52,586 bases of DNA from Allorhizocola rhizosphaerae (GTDB lineage: Bacteria; Actinomycetota; Actinomycetes; Mycobacteriales; Micromonosporaceae). Made by a program: the position numbers and the translations under genes. The stretch is taken from the NCBI RefSeq assembly GCF_003426775.1, contig NZ_QJUG01000027.1, positions 1 to 52,586 of the forward strand, read 5' to 3'. A model generated the notes under the pieces. It did not search any database and was not told the origin of the DNA. It worked only from the letters and a program-made list of their open reading frames with translations. Each line of letters opens with the position of its first letter. Position 1 is the first letter of the stretch. This document shows, one piece after another, positions 40,294 through 48,429 of this stretch.

Positions 40294-41364
40294 ATGTCCG
40301 ACCACGACACACCCAGCCGGCCCGTGCCGACCATGCGCGACATCGCGGCCGCCGCGGCCGTGTCGCAGAGCACGGTTTCCCGGGTGCTCAGCGGGGTGCC
40401 GACGGCCGTGCCGATCGCGCCGCAGACCCGGCAGCGGGTGTTGCAGACGGCTCGCGAGCTGGGCTACCGGCCCAATCCGCTGGCCCGCGGGCTGCGCGGG
40501 GCCGCGACCAACCTGATCGGCGCGGTGGTGCGCGACTTCAGCGACCCGTTCTTCGCCGGGGCCATCGAGGCGCTCGTGGTCGAATCCATGGGGCATGGCT
40601 ACAACGTGGTCCTCGGCCACGCGCCCGGCCGGACCGGCAAGGGCGCGGTCTCGCTGACCACCGTGCTGGAGACCCGGCACACCGACGCCGTCGTGCTGCT
40701 GGGCGCCATGCAGGAGCACCCGAAGCTGCTGACCGAGCTGCGCAGCTCCGTCGTGCCGGTGGTGGCGCTGTGGCCGGGCATCGGGCCGCACGACTTCCCG
40801 ACCGTCGACGCCGACGACCGGGCCGGCATCCGCGCCGGGCTGAGCCACCTGGAATCGTTGGGACATAGGCGGATTGCCTTCGTCAATGCCGAACTTCCAG
40901 GCAATTATCGGGTACGGGTGGAGGCCTACGCCGATTTCATGCGGGAGCGCTTCGGCGCGGTGCCGCCCGGCTATGTCGAGCAGTGCCCCAACACGCTCGC
41001 GGGCGGTGACGCCGCGCTGCGCCGCCTGCTCGCGCATCCCGAGCCGCCGACGGCAGTCGCGACGTCGACCGACCTCGTGGCGGTCGGCGTCCTGCACGCC
41101 GCGCACAGCCTCGGCGCGACCGTGCCGGATCGCCTGTCCGTGGTGGGATTCGACGACATCCTCATCGCCGCGCACACCGTGCCCGCGCTCACCACGCTGC
41201 GCATGCCGATCGCGGAGATCGTGGGCCACGCCGTGGCGCAGGCGGTCGGCCTGACCCGTGAGCCGGCCGGATCGCCCCGCCGGACGGGGCACAAGGTGTT
41301 CGCACCGGCACTGGTCGTCCGCGACTCAACCGCCCCGTTGATGGCGACAACACCGGGGGTATGA
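40294..41364 (+). CDS. LacI-family transcriptional regulator
   Basis: 356 aa. The N-terminal helix-turn-helix is classic (MRDIAAAAAVSQSTVSRVLS) with the hinge helix NPLARGLRG. A periplasmic-binding-protein-like effector domain follows: LIGAVVRDFSDPFFAGAIEAL, DAVVLLGAMQEH, VDADDRAGIRAGLSHLESLG and VPDRLSVVGFDDI. The effector could be a sugar-like ligand. I chose ATG 40294 because the alternative ATG 40264 lies inside the putative operator. It is the only pathway-type regulator in the plus-strand cluster. Confidence 0.85.
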   Translation: MSDHDTPSRPVPTMRDIAAAAAVSQSTVSRVLSGVPTAVPIAPQTRQRVLQTARELGYRPNPLARGLRGAATNLIGAVVRDFSDPFFAGAIEALVVESMGHGYNVVLGHAPGRTGKGAVSLTTVLETRHTDAVVLLGAMQEHPKLLTELRSSVVPVVALWPGIGPHDFPTVDADDRAGIRAGLSHLESLGHRRIAFVNAELPGNYRVRVEAYADFMRERFGAVPPGYVEQCPNTLAGGDAALRRLLAHPEPPTAVATSTDLVAVGVLHAAHSLGATVPDRLSVVGFDDILIAAHTVPALTTLRMPIAEIVGHAVAQAVGLTREPAGSPRRTGHKVFAPALVVRDSTAPLMATTPGV

Positions 41365-41481
41365 ATCCCCGCGCGCGTACGACACGGCTCGTACGCCACT
41401 CGCGACTCTCGCACGACGACACAGGAGCACGTCGATACATACGCTTCCGCTGTATTCGTTACGCGTTCGAAGGGATCGACG

Positions 41482-41838
41482 ATGTCCATCCAACACGTGC
41501 TTGCCCACGTCTCGGCTCAGCCGGACGAGGTCACTGCCTACACCATGGGCCCCGGGCGAATCGCGGCCATCGTGGCCGGTTTGCTGGCGCTGGCCGGCGT
41601 GATCGTCGGTGGGCTGGCTCTGCTCCGCTCGACCGGTGACAGCCGGAGACGCCGCGCCGTCACGGCCCAATTGCTGGGCGCGATCGGCATTGTCGTCGGC
41701 GCGATCGTGGTGGCCACGGCCGACGGTGGTCTCGGCACCGGCAACGGACTGGGCGGGGATGTCGTGGCCGGCGTGGTCGGGCTGATCGGCGTGGTCCTCG
41801 GCCGGCTGGCGCTTGGCCGCTCCCGCCGCGCCGGCTGA
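41482..41838 (+). CDS. DUF6223-type small membrane protein
   Basis: 118 aa. Three hydrophobic helices (IAAIVAGLLALAGVIVGGLALL, LLGAIGIVVGAIVVA, VVAGVVGLIGVVLGRLALG) and the family-type ATADGGLGTGNGLGGDVVAGV loop place it in the actinobacterial DUF6223 group. Function is unknown; it is probably an integral membrane protein of the cytoplasmic membrane. ATG 41482 has GAAGGGA upstream. It is convergent with the membrane gene at 41865. Confidence 0.75.
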   Translation: MSIQHVLAHVSAQPDEVTAYTMGPGRIAAIVAGLLALAGVIVGGLALLRSTGDSRRRRAVTAQLLGAIGIVVGAIVVATADGGLGTGNGLGGDVVAGVVGLIGVVLGRLALGRSRRAG

Positions 41839-41864
41839 CCCGGCATGGTGCCGGGTCAGCGCGC

Positions 41865-42332
41865 CTACTTCGTCTCGCCGGCCTCTTGCAGGTGCGCGGT
41901 GGCGTGGGCGTGATGCGCGTGCGGCATCATGTATTCCTCGGGGCGCAGCAGCATGACGCCGGCCATCGCGGGAAGCATGAGCATGTGCCCGATGCCCGAC
42001 AGCGCACCCTCGTCGATCAGACCGGCCCACAGCAACGGGAACAGCGCGATAAACGGCAGATACATCGCAGCGGCCATCTCGGCGATGGGGCGCCAGCCGT
42101 GTCGCCGGATCACCATCCACACCGTCATGCCGATCGTCATGGCCGTCGCCATGACAAGGGTGTGCACGTCGGGACGGGCGTAGACCGCCTGGGCTCCAAG
42201 GGATTTGAACAGCATGCCGCCCAGGGGAGTCAGCGCCATCCCGACCATCATCGCGATGACCATCTGCACGTAGTGCCACCAGAATCGGCCCCACGACCCT
42301 CCTGCGGCGAGCGCCCGCGACACCCGTTTCAT
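41865..42332 (-). CDS. His/Met-rich membrane protein, possibly copper-responsive
   Basis: 155 aa, about four membrane helices. The sequence is unusually rich in methionine (MVIAMMVGMAL, AMTIGMTVWMV, GHMLMLPAMAGVMLL) and ends with EEYMMPHAHHAHATAH, a soft-metal or copper-binding style tail. ATG 42332 has GAGGAGC at six bases. About 35 bases upstream lies a TACC-GC-rich-GGTA palindrome (42367-42383) of the CsoR/RicR type. The combination suggests a copper-related role, but the family is not named here. Confidence 0.6.
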   Translation of the reverse strand: MKRVSRALAAGGSWGRFWWHYVQMVIAMMVGMALTPLGGMLFKSLGAQAVYARPDVHTLVMATAMTIGMTVWMVIRRHGWRPIAEMAAAMYLPFIALFPLLWAGLIDEGALSGIGHMLMLPAMAGVMLLRPEEYMMPHAHHAHATAHLQEAGETK

Positions 42333-42366
42333 TCCATGCTCCTCTCGTCTTCGCGTCCCGTGCACC

Positions 42367-42383
42367 ATACCACCCGGGGGTAT
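42367..42383. promoter_or_regulatory. CsoR/RicR-like copper operator candidate
   Basis: ATACCACCCGGGGGTAT has ATACC/GGTAT ends around a C/G core, the form of copper-sensor operators. A second inverted repeat, CCACCGGGTGG, lies at ~42390-42401. Both sit between the divergent starts 42332 (minus) and 42430 (plus). Confidence 0.55.
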
Positions 42384-42429
42384 ATGGCACCACCGGGTGG
42401 CATGGCGCGCGTCGATCGGGCCACTCACA

Positions 42430-44640
42430 ATGAAGACCGTGACTATTGTCGCCCTTACGTTTGTCAATCTTGAGCTGGCCGAGCTTGTCGTCGCCGTCAT
42501 CGGTGTCGCGCTCGCGGGCTTGACGGCCTGGCCGACGGTGCACCGGTGGCTCAAGCGGCGGTCAGCGCCCGCCACTACCGCAGTCGTGTCTCTTGTCGCG
42601 CCGACCGGCGAGGCGCGCACGGTGCTGCGCGGACGGGCCGCGGAAATGTCGTTGCTGCGCAAGGCGGTTCGGCGGCCGGGCGGGCGGTTCGTGGTGCTTG
42701 CCGGACTCGGCGGCGTGGGCAAGTCGGCGATTGCCTCGAAGCTGTGTGAGTGGAGGATGCAGGCCACGTTGCGCTCCGTCTGGTGGGTTTCGGCGCGCAC
42801 GCCCGAGACGTTCACCGAGGGCCTGGTCGCGGTCGCCGAAAAGCTTGGCGGAACGTCTGCCGACTCGGCTGGCATCCGCGCCGGTACCGGTCACGCCCAG
42901 GACAGATTCTGGCGATTGCTCAGCCGAGCCCGCCGAGGCTGGTTGCTGGTGTTCGACGACGCTGACGACGTTGGCGTCTTGGGCCCGCTCAACGGGTCCG
43001 GCTGGGTGCGGCCGAGCCGTCGCGGACTCGTGCTGCTCACCAGCCGCGTGGGCAGCCATCGGGTTTGGGGCGACGCCGCGGTCGTCATCGACGTGAGCCC
43101 GCTGGGCGAGGCCAACGCGGCTCGCATGCTGCTCGACCTGGCCCCTGCCGGTGGCACCGAACACGAAGCCCGGAGCCTGGCCCGCCGCCTGGCCGGCTTG
43201 CCGCTCGCGCTCAACATGGCGGGACGCGGTCTCGGTTGGGAGTTTGCGCGCTGGAGCTCGTTTCGCGCCTATGTGGATGAGCTCAATGCGGACGGCATCG
43301 GTGAGGTGGCCGAGCCGGACGACGGCATGGGCACCGCGAGCGATCCGCGTCGCACGGTGATGTCCACCTACGAGCTTTCCCTGGACAGCCTCGCCGGCAA
43401 GGGCATCTCCCAGGCCAGACCCCTGCTGCGGCTGCTGTCATGCTTCGCGTCCACGGTGGCGATTCCCGTGAGCGTGTTGGAGCACGGGTCCGAATACGAC
43501 AAGCCGCAGCTCATTGCCGGCCTGCGCGGTTTGGCCCGGCTCAGTCTCGTCACCGAGCTCAATTGGCCGATCGGTGGCGTGCCCGTCAAGGCCGTGTCGC
43601 TGCACCCGCTCGTGGCCGAGACCAACCGCATCCACCTTCAACTGGAAGGCGTCGCCTCGTGCCGGGCGACCCATCGGCTCGCCGTCGAGCTGATGTCGGC
43701 TGCCGTGGAACCGGTGCGCTTCGATGACAACGCGAGGTGGCCGATCGGGCATGCCCTCATCCCGCACGCGCGGCAGATGCTCGAAAGCACCGTGCCCCAT
43801 CTCGACGAGGCCGATCTGGCGCGATTGCTCAACGCGGTGGGGCGTCTGGTCGCGGTGGCAGTGTGGAGCGGGTCCGAACGCGACGGTGAACGGCTCGCCG
43901 TGGACGCGCTCAACCGGGTCGGCCCACTGCGCAACGACCACCCCGGGTATCCCGCTTGCCTGCGGCTGCGCACCGAGCTTGCCTGGGCCACGGGCCGCCA
44001 CGGGAACTGGCACGCCGCCCACGACGCGCTCGGCTCGGTGCTCGACGCGTGGTCAGCGGTGCCGGACGCCCCGGAGGAAAGCGTGCTTGACGTGCGGCAC
44101 AAACTCGCATGGGCGACAGGCAAGACGGGCGACTGGGAATCGGCATACCAGGAGCTCACAGCGGTCCGTGGGCTTCGTGCGCGGATGCTCGGCGACGACC
44201 ATCCCGACACGCTGCACACCCGTTGCTGCCTTTCCTGGGCGGCGTGGCGGATCTCGCACACGGGGGAGGCCGAAGCCGGGTACTTATCCGTTATCGAGGC
44301 TCGGCGGCGGGTGCTGGGCGACGATCACATCGAGACGCTCGACGCGCGGCACTCTTTGGGCGAAGGCTATGTGCTGGAGGGCCGCCACGCGGAGGCCGAA
44401 GCGGTACTGCGGGAAGTCATCTCCGATTACGACCGCGTCCTCGGGCCGCAGCACCCGGAGACCCTTGAGGTCAGGCCGCGTTATTGGCTCGGCCAAGCCC
44501 TGCGCCGGCAGGGGCGGCATCTTGAGGCCGATACGGTTCTCTCGGATCTGTTGGCCAGGCAGACGGAGGCGCTCGGACGCGATCACCCGGCGACCGTCGC
44601 CACGCGAACTAGCCGGTTGTGGGAGGAGGGCCACGACTGA
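42430..44640 (+). CDS. STAND NTPase with NB-ARC and TPR repeats
   Basis: 736 aa. An N-terminal hydrophobic helix (VVAVIGVALAGLTAW) is followed by an NB-ARC module: P-loop GLGGVGKSAIA (~94), Walker B LVFDDADDV, LTSRVGSH and the GLPLALNMAG motif. The C-terminal ~300 residues are TPR-like repeats with the recurrent DDHPDTLHTR, DDHIETLDAR and GPQHPETLEV blocks. STAND proteins act as nucleotide-driven switches, and several are antiphage or stress sensors. The membrane anchor is unusual. No effector domain is evident, so it may be regulatory. Confidence 0.8.
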   Translation: MKTVTIVALTFVNLELAELVVAVIGVALAGLTAWPTVHRWLKRRSAPATTAVVSLVAPTGEARTVLRGRAAEMSLLRKAVRRPGGRFVVLAGLGGVGKSAIASKLCEWRMQATLRSVWWVSARTPETFTEGLVAVAEKLGGTSADSAGIRAGTGHAQDRFWRLLSRARRGWLLVFDDADDVGVLGPLNGSGWVRPSRRGLVLLTSRVGSHRVWGDAAVVIDVSPLGEANAARMLLDLAPAGGTEHEARSLARRLAGLPLALNMAGRGLGWEFARWSSFRAYVDELNADGIGEVAEPDDGMGTASDPRRTVMSTYELSLDSLAGKGISQARPLLRLLSCFASTVAIPVSVLEHGSEYDKPQLIAGLRGLARLSLVTELNWPIGGVPVKAVSLHPLVAETNRIHLQLEGVASCRATHRLAVELMSAAVEPVRFDDNARWPIGHALIPHARQMLESTVPHLDEADLARLLNAVGRLVAVAVWSGSERDGERLAVDALNRVGPLRNDHPGYPACLRLRTELAWATGRHGNWHAAHDALGSVLDAWSAVPDAPEESVLDVRHKLAWATGKTGDWESAYQELTAVRGLRARMLGDDHPDTLHTRCCLSWAAWRISHTGEAEAGYLSVIEARRRVLGDDHIETLDARHSLGEGYVLEGRHAEAEAVLREVISDYDRVLGPQHPETLEVRPRYWLGQALRRQGRHLEADTVLSDLLARQTEALGRDHPATVATRTSRLWEEGHD

Positions 44641-44669
44641 CCATTGTTTGACATGTGTCTCTGCGCTCG

Positions 44670-45794
44670 ATGAGACTGGTGGGCGTGCGGTTGGTGAGAG
44701 CGGCGGCGGTGGCCGTGGGAGTGCTGCTCGCGGTGATGCCCGCGATGCCCGTGGCGGCAAAGGGTTCTGCGGCGCTGGGTGCGGTCATCCACAGTGGACC
44801 GTTGCCGCAGGAGCTGCGGTTGGCGGGTGCGGGCAAGGCGTGGAAGGTGTGGTATGTCTCCACATCCTGGCGTGGCGGGCAGACCGTGGTCACCGGGACG
44901 CTCACGCTGCCGGCGGGCAGGGCTCCGGCGGGCGGTTGGCCGGTGGTCAGTTTCGGGCACGGCTTCGGCGGTGTGGCCGACGCCTGCGCACAATCGCGCA
45001 CCGGCCCGAGCCCGTGGGAGCGGTCGCTACAGGAGCGCTTTATCGCGGCGGGCTATGCCGTGGCGGTCGCCGATTTCGAGGGGATCGGCACGCCCGCGCC
45101 CAGTCCGGGCGTCGCGGGCAATGCCGAGGCATACAACATGACCGACATTGTCCGCGCGGCACGGCGAATCGCACCCGTGGCCCGCCGATGGGTTGCCGTC
45201 GGCTATTCGCTCGGCGGGCATGCCGCCCTGTTCACGAGCGCACTGACCGCCGCCTATGCGCCGCGGCTCGACCACGCCGGGACCATCGCGCTGGCACCGG
45301 TCACGCAGTGGGCGGCGCTCATCGCCTTTGGCCGCGATCCGGCCGCGCCGGCGCAGCCCACGACGTTCTACTCGGCGTACACATTGGAGCTCACCAGCGG
45401 TGGCGCCTACCGCGCGGCGGACTGGTTCACGCCGGCCGGGCTCGCGTTTGTGCGCCAGGCGGGCACGCTGTGCATCGACGAGCTTGCCGAACGCGCCGCC
45501 GGGCTCACCAACGCGGACGTGTTCACCGATCCGGCTGCGGCCGCCGACGAGCTGACCCGTCGGCTCGCCCCGCAGGAGATCCCGATCGCGGCCTATCCCG
45601 AGCCGGTGCGGGTCGCGCATGGCACGGCCGACACGCTGCCAGCCGTGCTCAGCGAGATTACGGCGGGGCAGCTGGCCGCCGCCGGGACCGAGGTGAGCTA
45701 CACGCCGGTGCCCGGGGCCGACCATTTCACGCTGCTGCCCACGGTGGCCCCCGATGTCGTGCACTGGGCCGAAGCGCTGCTATCCGACCGGTGA
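44670..45794 (+). CDS. Secreted lipase/esterase (LIP-type alpha/beta hydrolase)
   Basis: 374 aa. The signal peptide (VRLVRAAAVAVGVLLAVMPA, then MPVAAKG) indicates Sec export. Hydrolase features are VVSFGHGFGG, VADFEGIGTP, the nucleophile elbow GYSLGGH (~178), the acid in HGTADTLP and the base His in PGADHF. The overall pattern (TGTLTLPAG..., APVTQW, YTLELTSGGA) fits secretory lipases of the LIP group that cleave triglycerides or other esters. ATG 44670 begins the signal peptide; GTG 44655 is less likely. It is convergent with 45780-46361 (15-bp overlap). Confidence 0.85.
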   Translation: MRLVGVRLVRAAAVAVGVLLAVMPAMPVAAKGSAALGAVIHSGPLPQELRLAGAGKAWKVWYVSTSWRGGQTVVTGTLTLPAGRAPAGGWPVVSFGHGFGGVADACAQSRTGPSPWERSLQERFIAAGYAVAVADFEGIGTPAPSPGVAGNAEAYNMTDIVRAARRIAPVARRWVAVGYSLGGHAALFTSALTAAYAPRLDHAGTIALAPVTQWAALIAFGRDPAAPAQPTTFYSAYTLELTSGGAYRAADWFTPAGLAFVRQAGTLCIDELAERAAGLTNADVFTDPAAAADELTRRLAPQEIPIAAYPEPVRVAHGTADTLPAVLSEITAGQLAAAGTEVSYTPVPGADHFTLLPTVAPDVVHWAEALLSDR

Positions 45795-46361
45795 CCGGCC
45801 TGGCTTCGGCTTCCAGCCTGCGGGCGGGTCCTCGCCGGTGCGCCCGTCGACGGCCTCGCGCAGCAGGTCGGCGTGGCCGGTGTGCCTGCCGTACTCCTCG
45901 ATGAGGTCGCACAGCAGCCGTCGCAGGCTCGCGTGCCGCCCGTCGGGCCAAGCGATGTGGACGGGCTGGTCGAGCCCGCCGGAGTCCAGCGCGGCGGCGA
46001 GCCGGGCGCGAGACCGGTCCACGGCACCGTCCCACAGCTCGTAAAGCAGCTCGGGCGGGTCTTCGGCGGCCGAGCCGAACTCCCAATCGTTGCTGCCGTC
46101 CCAGCCGAGGGCCTCCCACGGCGCGCCGATCGGCTTGCCGCCAAGCTTGGCAGTGAACGTGTAATCCTCAACGACGGCAAGGTGTTTGAGCAATCCGCCG
46201 AGTGTCAGCGTGGAGGAGGCGATCCGGGCACGCAGCCCGGCCGCGTCGAGGTCGTCGACCTTGTACCGAAATGTGGCGCGCAGCCGGTCGAGCGAGCCGG
46301 TGAGGTGTTCGGCCTCGGTGCCGGCCAGCGGCGGCTCCCATGGGGTGTCACTGTCGTTCAT
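45780..46361 (-). CDS. DinB-family (DUF664) protein, copy 2
   Basis: 193 aa. It has the same DUF664 blocks as the DinB gene at 17433-17960: LTLGGLLKHLAVVEDYTF and LCDLIEEYGRHTGHADLLRE, with metal-type histidines. It retains AVDGRTGED near the end but continues for ~18 more residues rather than stopping, so the stop in copy 1 and the repeat at 27132-27154 belong to the shorter version. Probably a thiol-dependent transferase. ATG 46361 is the family-like start. Confidence 0.8.
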   Translation of the reverse strand: MNDSDTPWEPPLAGTEAEHLTGSLDRLRATFRYKVDDLDAAGLRARIASSTLTLGGLLKHLAVVEDYTFTAKLGGKPIGAPWEALGWDGSNDWEFGSAAEDPPELLYELWDGAVDRSRARLAAALDSGGLDQPVHIAWPDGRHASLRRLLCDLIEEYGRHTGHADLLREAVDGRTGEDPPAGWKPKPGRSPVG

Positions 46362-46399
46362 ACCAGTGATCGTGGCACCCAATCCCGACACCCACTGTC

Positions 46400-47074
46400 G
46401 TATTCACAAGATGGCCGCGCCCAGGATGCCGCTGCGGTCGTAGGGGCCGTGCAGGCGCGAATCGACGCTGTACGCCGGGTTGTCGCCGAGCAACAGCAGG
46501 CACTGGCGCACTATCGGGAGCAGGCCAGCGACGCGGGCATCGGGCCGGCGCGGGGCAACCTCGCACTGATCAACCACGGGCTCGGCGGGCTGCGCGACGC
46601 TCACGCGTGCGCCCGGCAATCCCTTGCGGTGGAACGCAAGGCGGCCCGGAAGTACGGCCAGGCGGTGAACCTGTGCAACCTCACGCTGATCCTGAGCGAC
46701 CTGGGCGAGCATCGCGCGGGGCCGCGCTGCACGATGCCCGCCGGGCCGCACGCATTGCCCGCGACGGCGGCTTTTAGCTGATCGAGGCGATCGCACGGGC
46801 CGGGCTGGCTGCCGTCCACCTGTCGCGGGGCGCACTGGACCCCGCGCGGGACGAGGCCGCGCAGGCAATGGACTTCCTGCGCGAGACCGGTGCGCGGCAA
46901 GAGGAGGGGCGTGCACTGCTCACGCTCGGCCGCATCCTGCACGCGGCGGGTGACGTGACCGGGGCGCGGTGTCACTGGCTCGAAGCGGCACGGCTGTTGC
47001 GGGAGTGCGGTGGCTTCGACGCCGAAATCGCCGTGCGCCTGCTCGGTTCGCCGCGTGCGACCGCTTTGGTATAG
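46400..47074 (+). pseudogene. Degenerate TPR/regulator C-terminal fragment
   Basis: No start can be found. One frame reads QALAHYREQASDAGIGPARG, ALINHGLGGLRDAHACARQS and NLCNLTLILSDLGE, then shifts near 46710 (continuing as ALHDARRAARIARDGGF in another frame), hits an in-frame TAG at ~46776 and resumes as EAAQAMDFLRETGARQEEGR...WLEAARLLRECGGFDAEI to a stop at 47074. This is the TPR end of an AfsR/SARP- or LuxR-type regulator, inactivated by at least one frameshift and one stop. Confidence 0.75.
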
Positions 47075-47078
47075 CTCG

Positions 47079-47111
47079 TTGCATGCATAAGCCCGGCGCT
47101 GATGCATGCAA
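47079..47111. promoter_or_regulatory. Perfect 10-bp inverted repeat, operator or terminator candidate
   Basis: TTGCATGCAT (47079-47088) and ATGCATGCAA (47102-47111) are exact reverse complements around a 13-base spacer. A further pair, TTCCCA/TGGGAA (47123-47148), follows. Both lie in the 180-bp leader of the dehydrogenase gene at 47257. Arms that are themselves palindromic favour a dimeric repressor site. Confidence 0.6.
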
Positions 47112-47256
47112 TTAAGCTAAGGTTCCCAACGGTTTTCAACGGTGGGAAATGTAGAAAGAAGTGAGATTGCCTTCGCGCCAACGGATTTGCGCGTCCCGGG
47201 TGTTGTCCGCATCGCGAACTGTTGCCATTCTGATGGCACGGCGCGAAGGGACTCAC

Positions 47257-48276
47257 ATGCAGGCACTCCTGGTGACCGGGCCGGGACGGTATGGGCTCGC
47301 CCAGCTGCCCGAGCCGGAACCTGGTCCGGGGGAGGTACTGGTCGCTCCGACCAGTGTCGGCATCTGCGGGTCGGATCTGGAGCTGCTGACCGGGCAGCGA
47401 CCCGACGAGTATGTGCGTTATCCGGTCGTGCCCGGACACGAGTGGGTCGGGGTGGTCGTGCGGTGCGGCGTCGGCGTGACCGGGCTCTCGGCCGGGACTC
47501 CGGTGGTGGCCGAGGGCGTGCGGTCGTGCGGGGTGTGCCGCAGGTGCGCCGAGGGCCGGGTCAACCTGTGCGCGGGGGCCTATGCGGAGACCGGGTTCAC
47601 CCATCCGGGCGCGCTCGCCGAACGCCTTGTCGTTCCCGAGGTTTTGGTGCATCCCCTGCCCGCCGGGCGATCGGTCGAGACCGCTGCGCTCATCGAACCG
47701 GCGGCGTGCGTGGCGACGGGATTACTCGAAGTGGGCATGCCCGCCGCGGGCGCGAAGATCGCGGTGGTGGGCGACGGGCCGCTCGGGCTGCTCGCGCTGG
47801 CGCTGCTGGACCTGAGCCGACCCGTGCGGTTGGCGCTCATCGGGTCGCACAAGCAGCGGCAGGCGTACGGGATGAAGTTGGGCGCGACCGAGACGTGGCT
47901 GCGCAACCAGGTGCCGCGCACCTGCGACGGCGGGTTCGACCTGGTGGTGGAGGCGACCAACTCGCCCGAGGGCGCGGCATCGGCGCTCATGCTCGCCCGC
48001 CGGGCCGGAACCGTTCTGCTGCTTGGCATTTCGGGCAGCGGCCGGGCCACCATCGACCCCGATATCATCACCCTGCGGCACCTGCGCGTGCAGGGCGTGT
48101 TCGCGGCCTCGCGGCCGGCGTGGCAGTGGCTGGTGTCGCTGTACACCGAGGGACTGTTCGACCCGGGCGCGCTCATCACGCACCGGTTCAAGCTTGAGGA
48201 GTTCGAGGAGGCGGTGGACCTGCTCGCCGATCCAGACTCCGCCGGGGCACTCAAGGTCGTCATCGCACCGAACTGA
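47257..48276 (+). CDS. Zinc-dependent medium-chain alcohol dehydrogenase
   Basis: 339 aa MDR-family enzyme. Catalytic zinc ligands lie in GICGSD (~37) and PGHEW (~59); structural zinc cysteines are in CGVCRRCAEGRVNLC (~91-105). The nucleotide-binding Rossmann loop is VVGDGPLGLLAL. This resembles sorbitol/threonine-type dehydrogenases acting on polyols or sugar acids with NAD(P). ATG 47257 has GAAGGGA at seven bases; the longer frame is not supported. With the IclR and U32-like genes downstream it may form a catabolic set (inference). Confidence 0.88.
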   Translation: MQALLVTGPGRYGLAQLPEPEPGPGEVLVAPTSVGICGSDLELLTGQRPDEYVRYPVVPGHEWVGVVVRCGVGVTGLSAGTPVVAEGVRSCGVCRRCAEGRVNLCAGAYAETGFTHPGALAERLVVPEVLVHPLPAGRSVETAALIEPAACVATGLLEVGMPAAGAKIAVVGDGPLGLLALALLDLSRPVRLALIGSHKQRQAYGMKLGATETWLRNQVPRTCDGGFDLVVEATNSPEGAASALMLARRAGTVLLLGISGSGRATIDPDIITLRHLRVQGVFAASRPAWQWLVSLYTEGLFDPGALITHRFKLEEFEEAVDLLADPDSAGALKVVIAPN

Positions 48277-48429
48277 ACCTGCCGGGTGCCGCATGGAGAC
48301 TTCTCAGCCACCTGCGCCGTCGGGTCGGCAGCAGTCAAGTCACCATCTGACAGTCGAAAGCCCGCCGGAATGTCAAGCCGAACGGCCTGTGGCGGGAAGC
48401 CCAGGGCCTCAATCGTCGTATGTTGATCT
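48277..48429. other. Spacer between dehydrogenase and pseudogene
   Basis: No gene, hairpin terminator or promoter is clearly visible; the following membrane-protein pseudogene makes its left limit uncertain, so it may include the ruined 5' end of that gene. Confidence 0.4.

Noticed and set aside
45873-46781. 302-codon plus-strand gene
   Set aside because: The first two thirds are antisense to the DinB copy 2 gene; only the end belongs to the TPR pseudogene.
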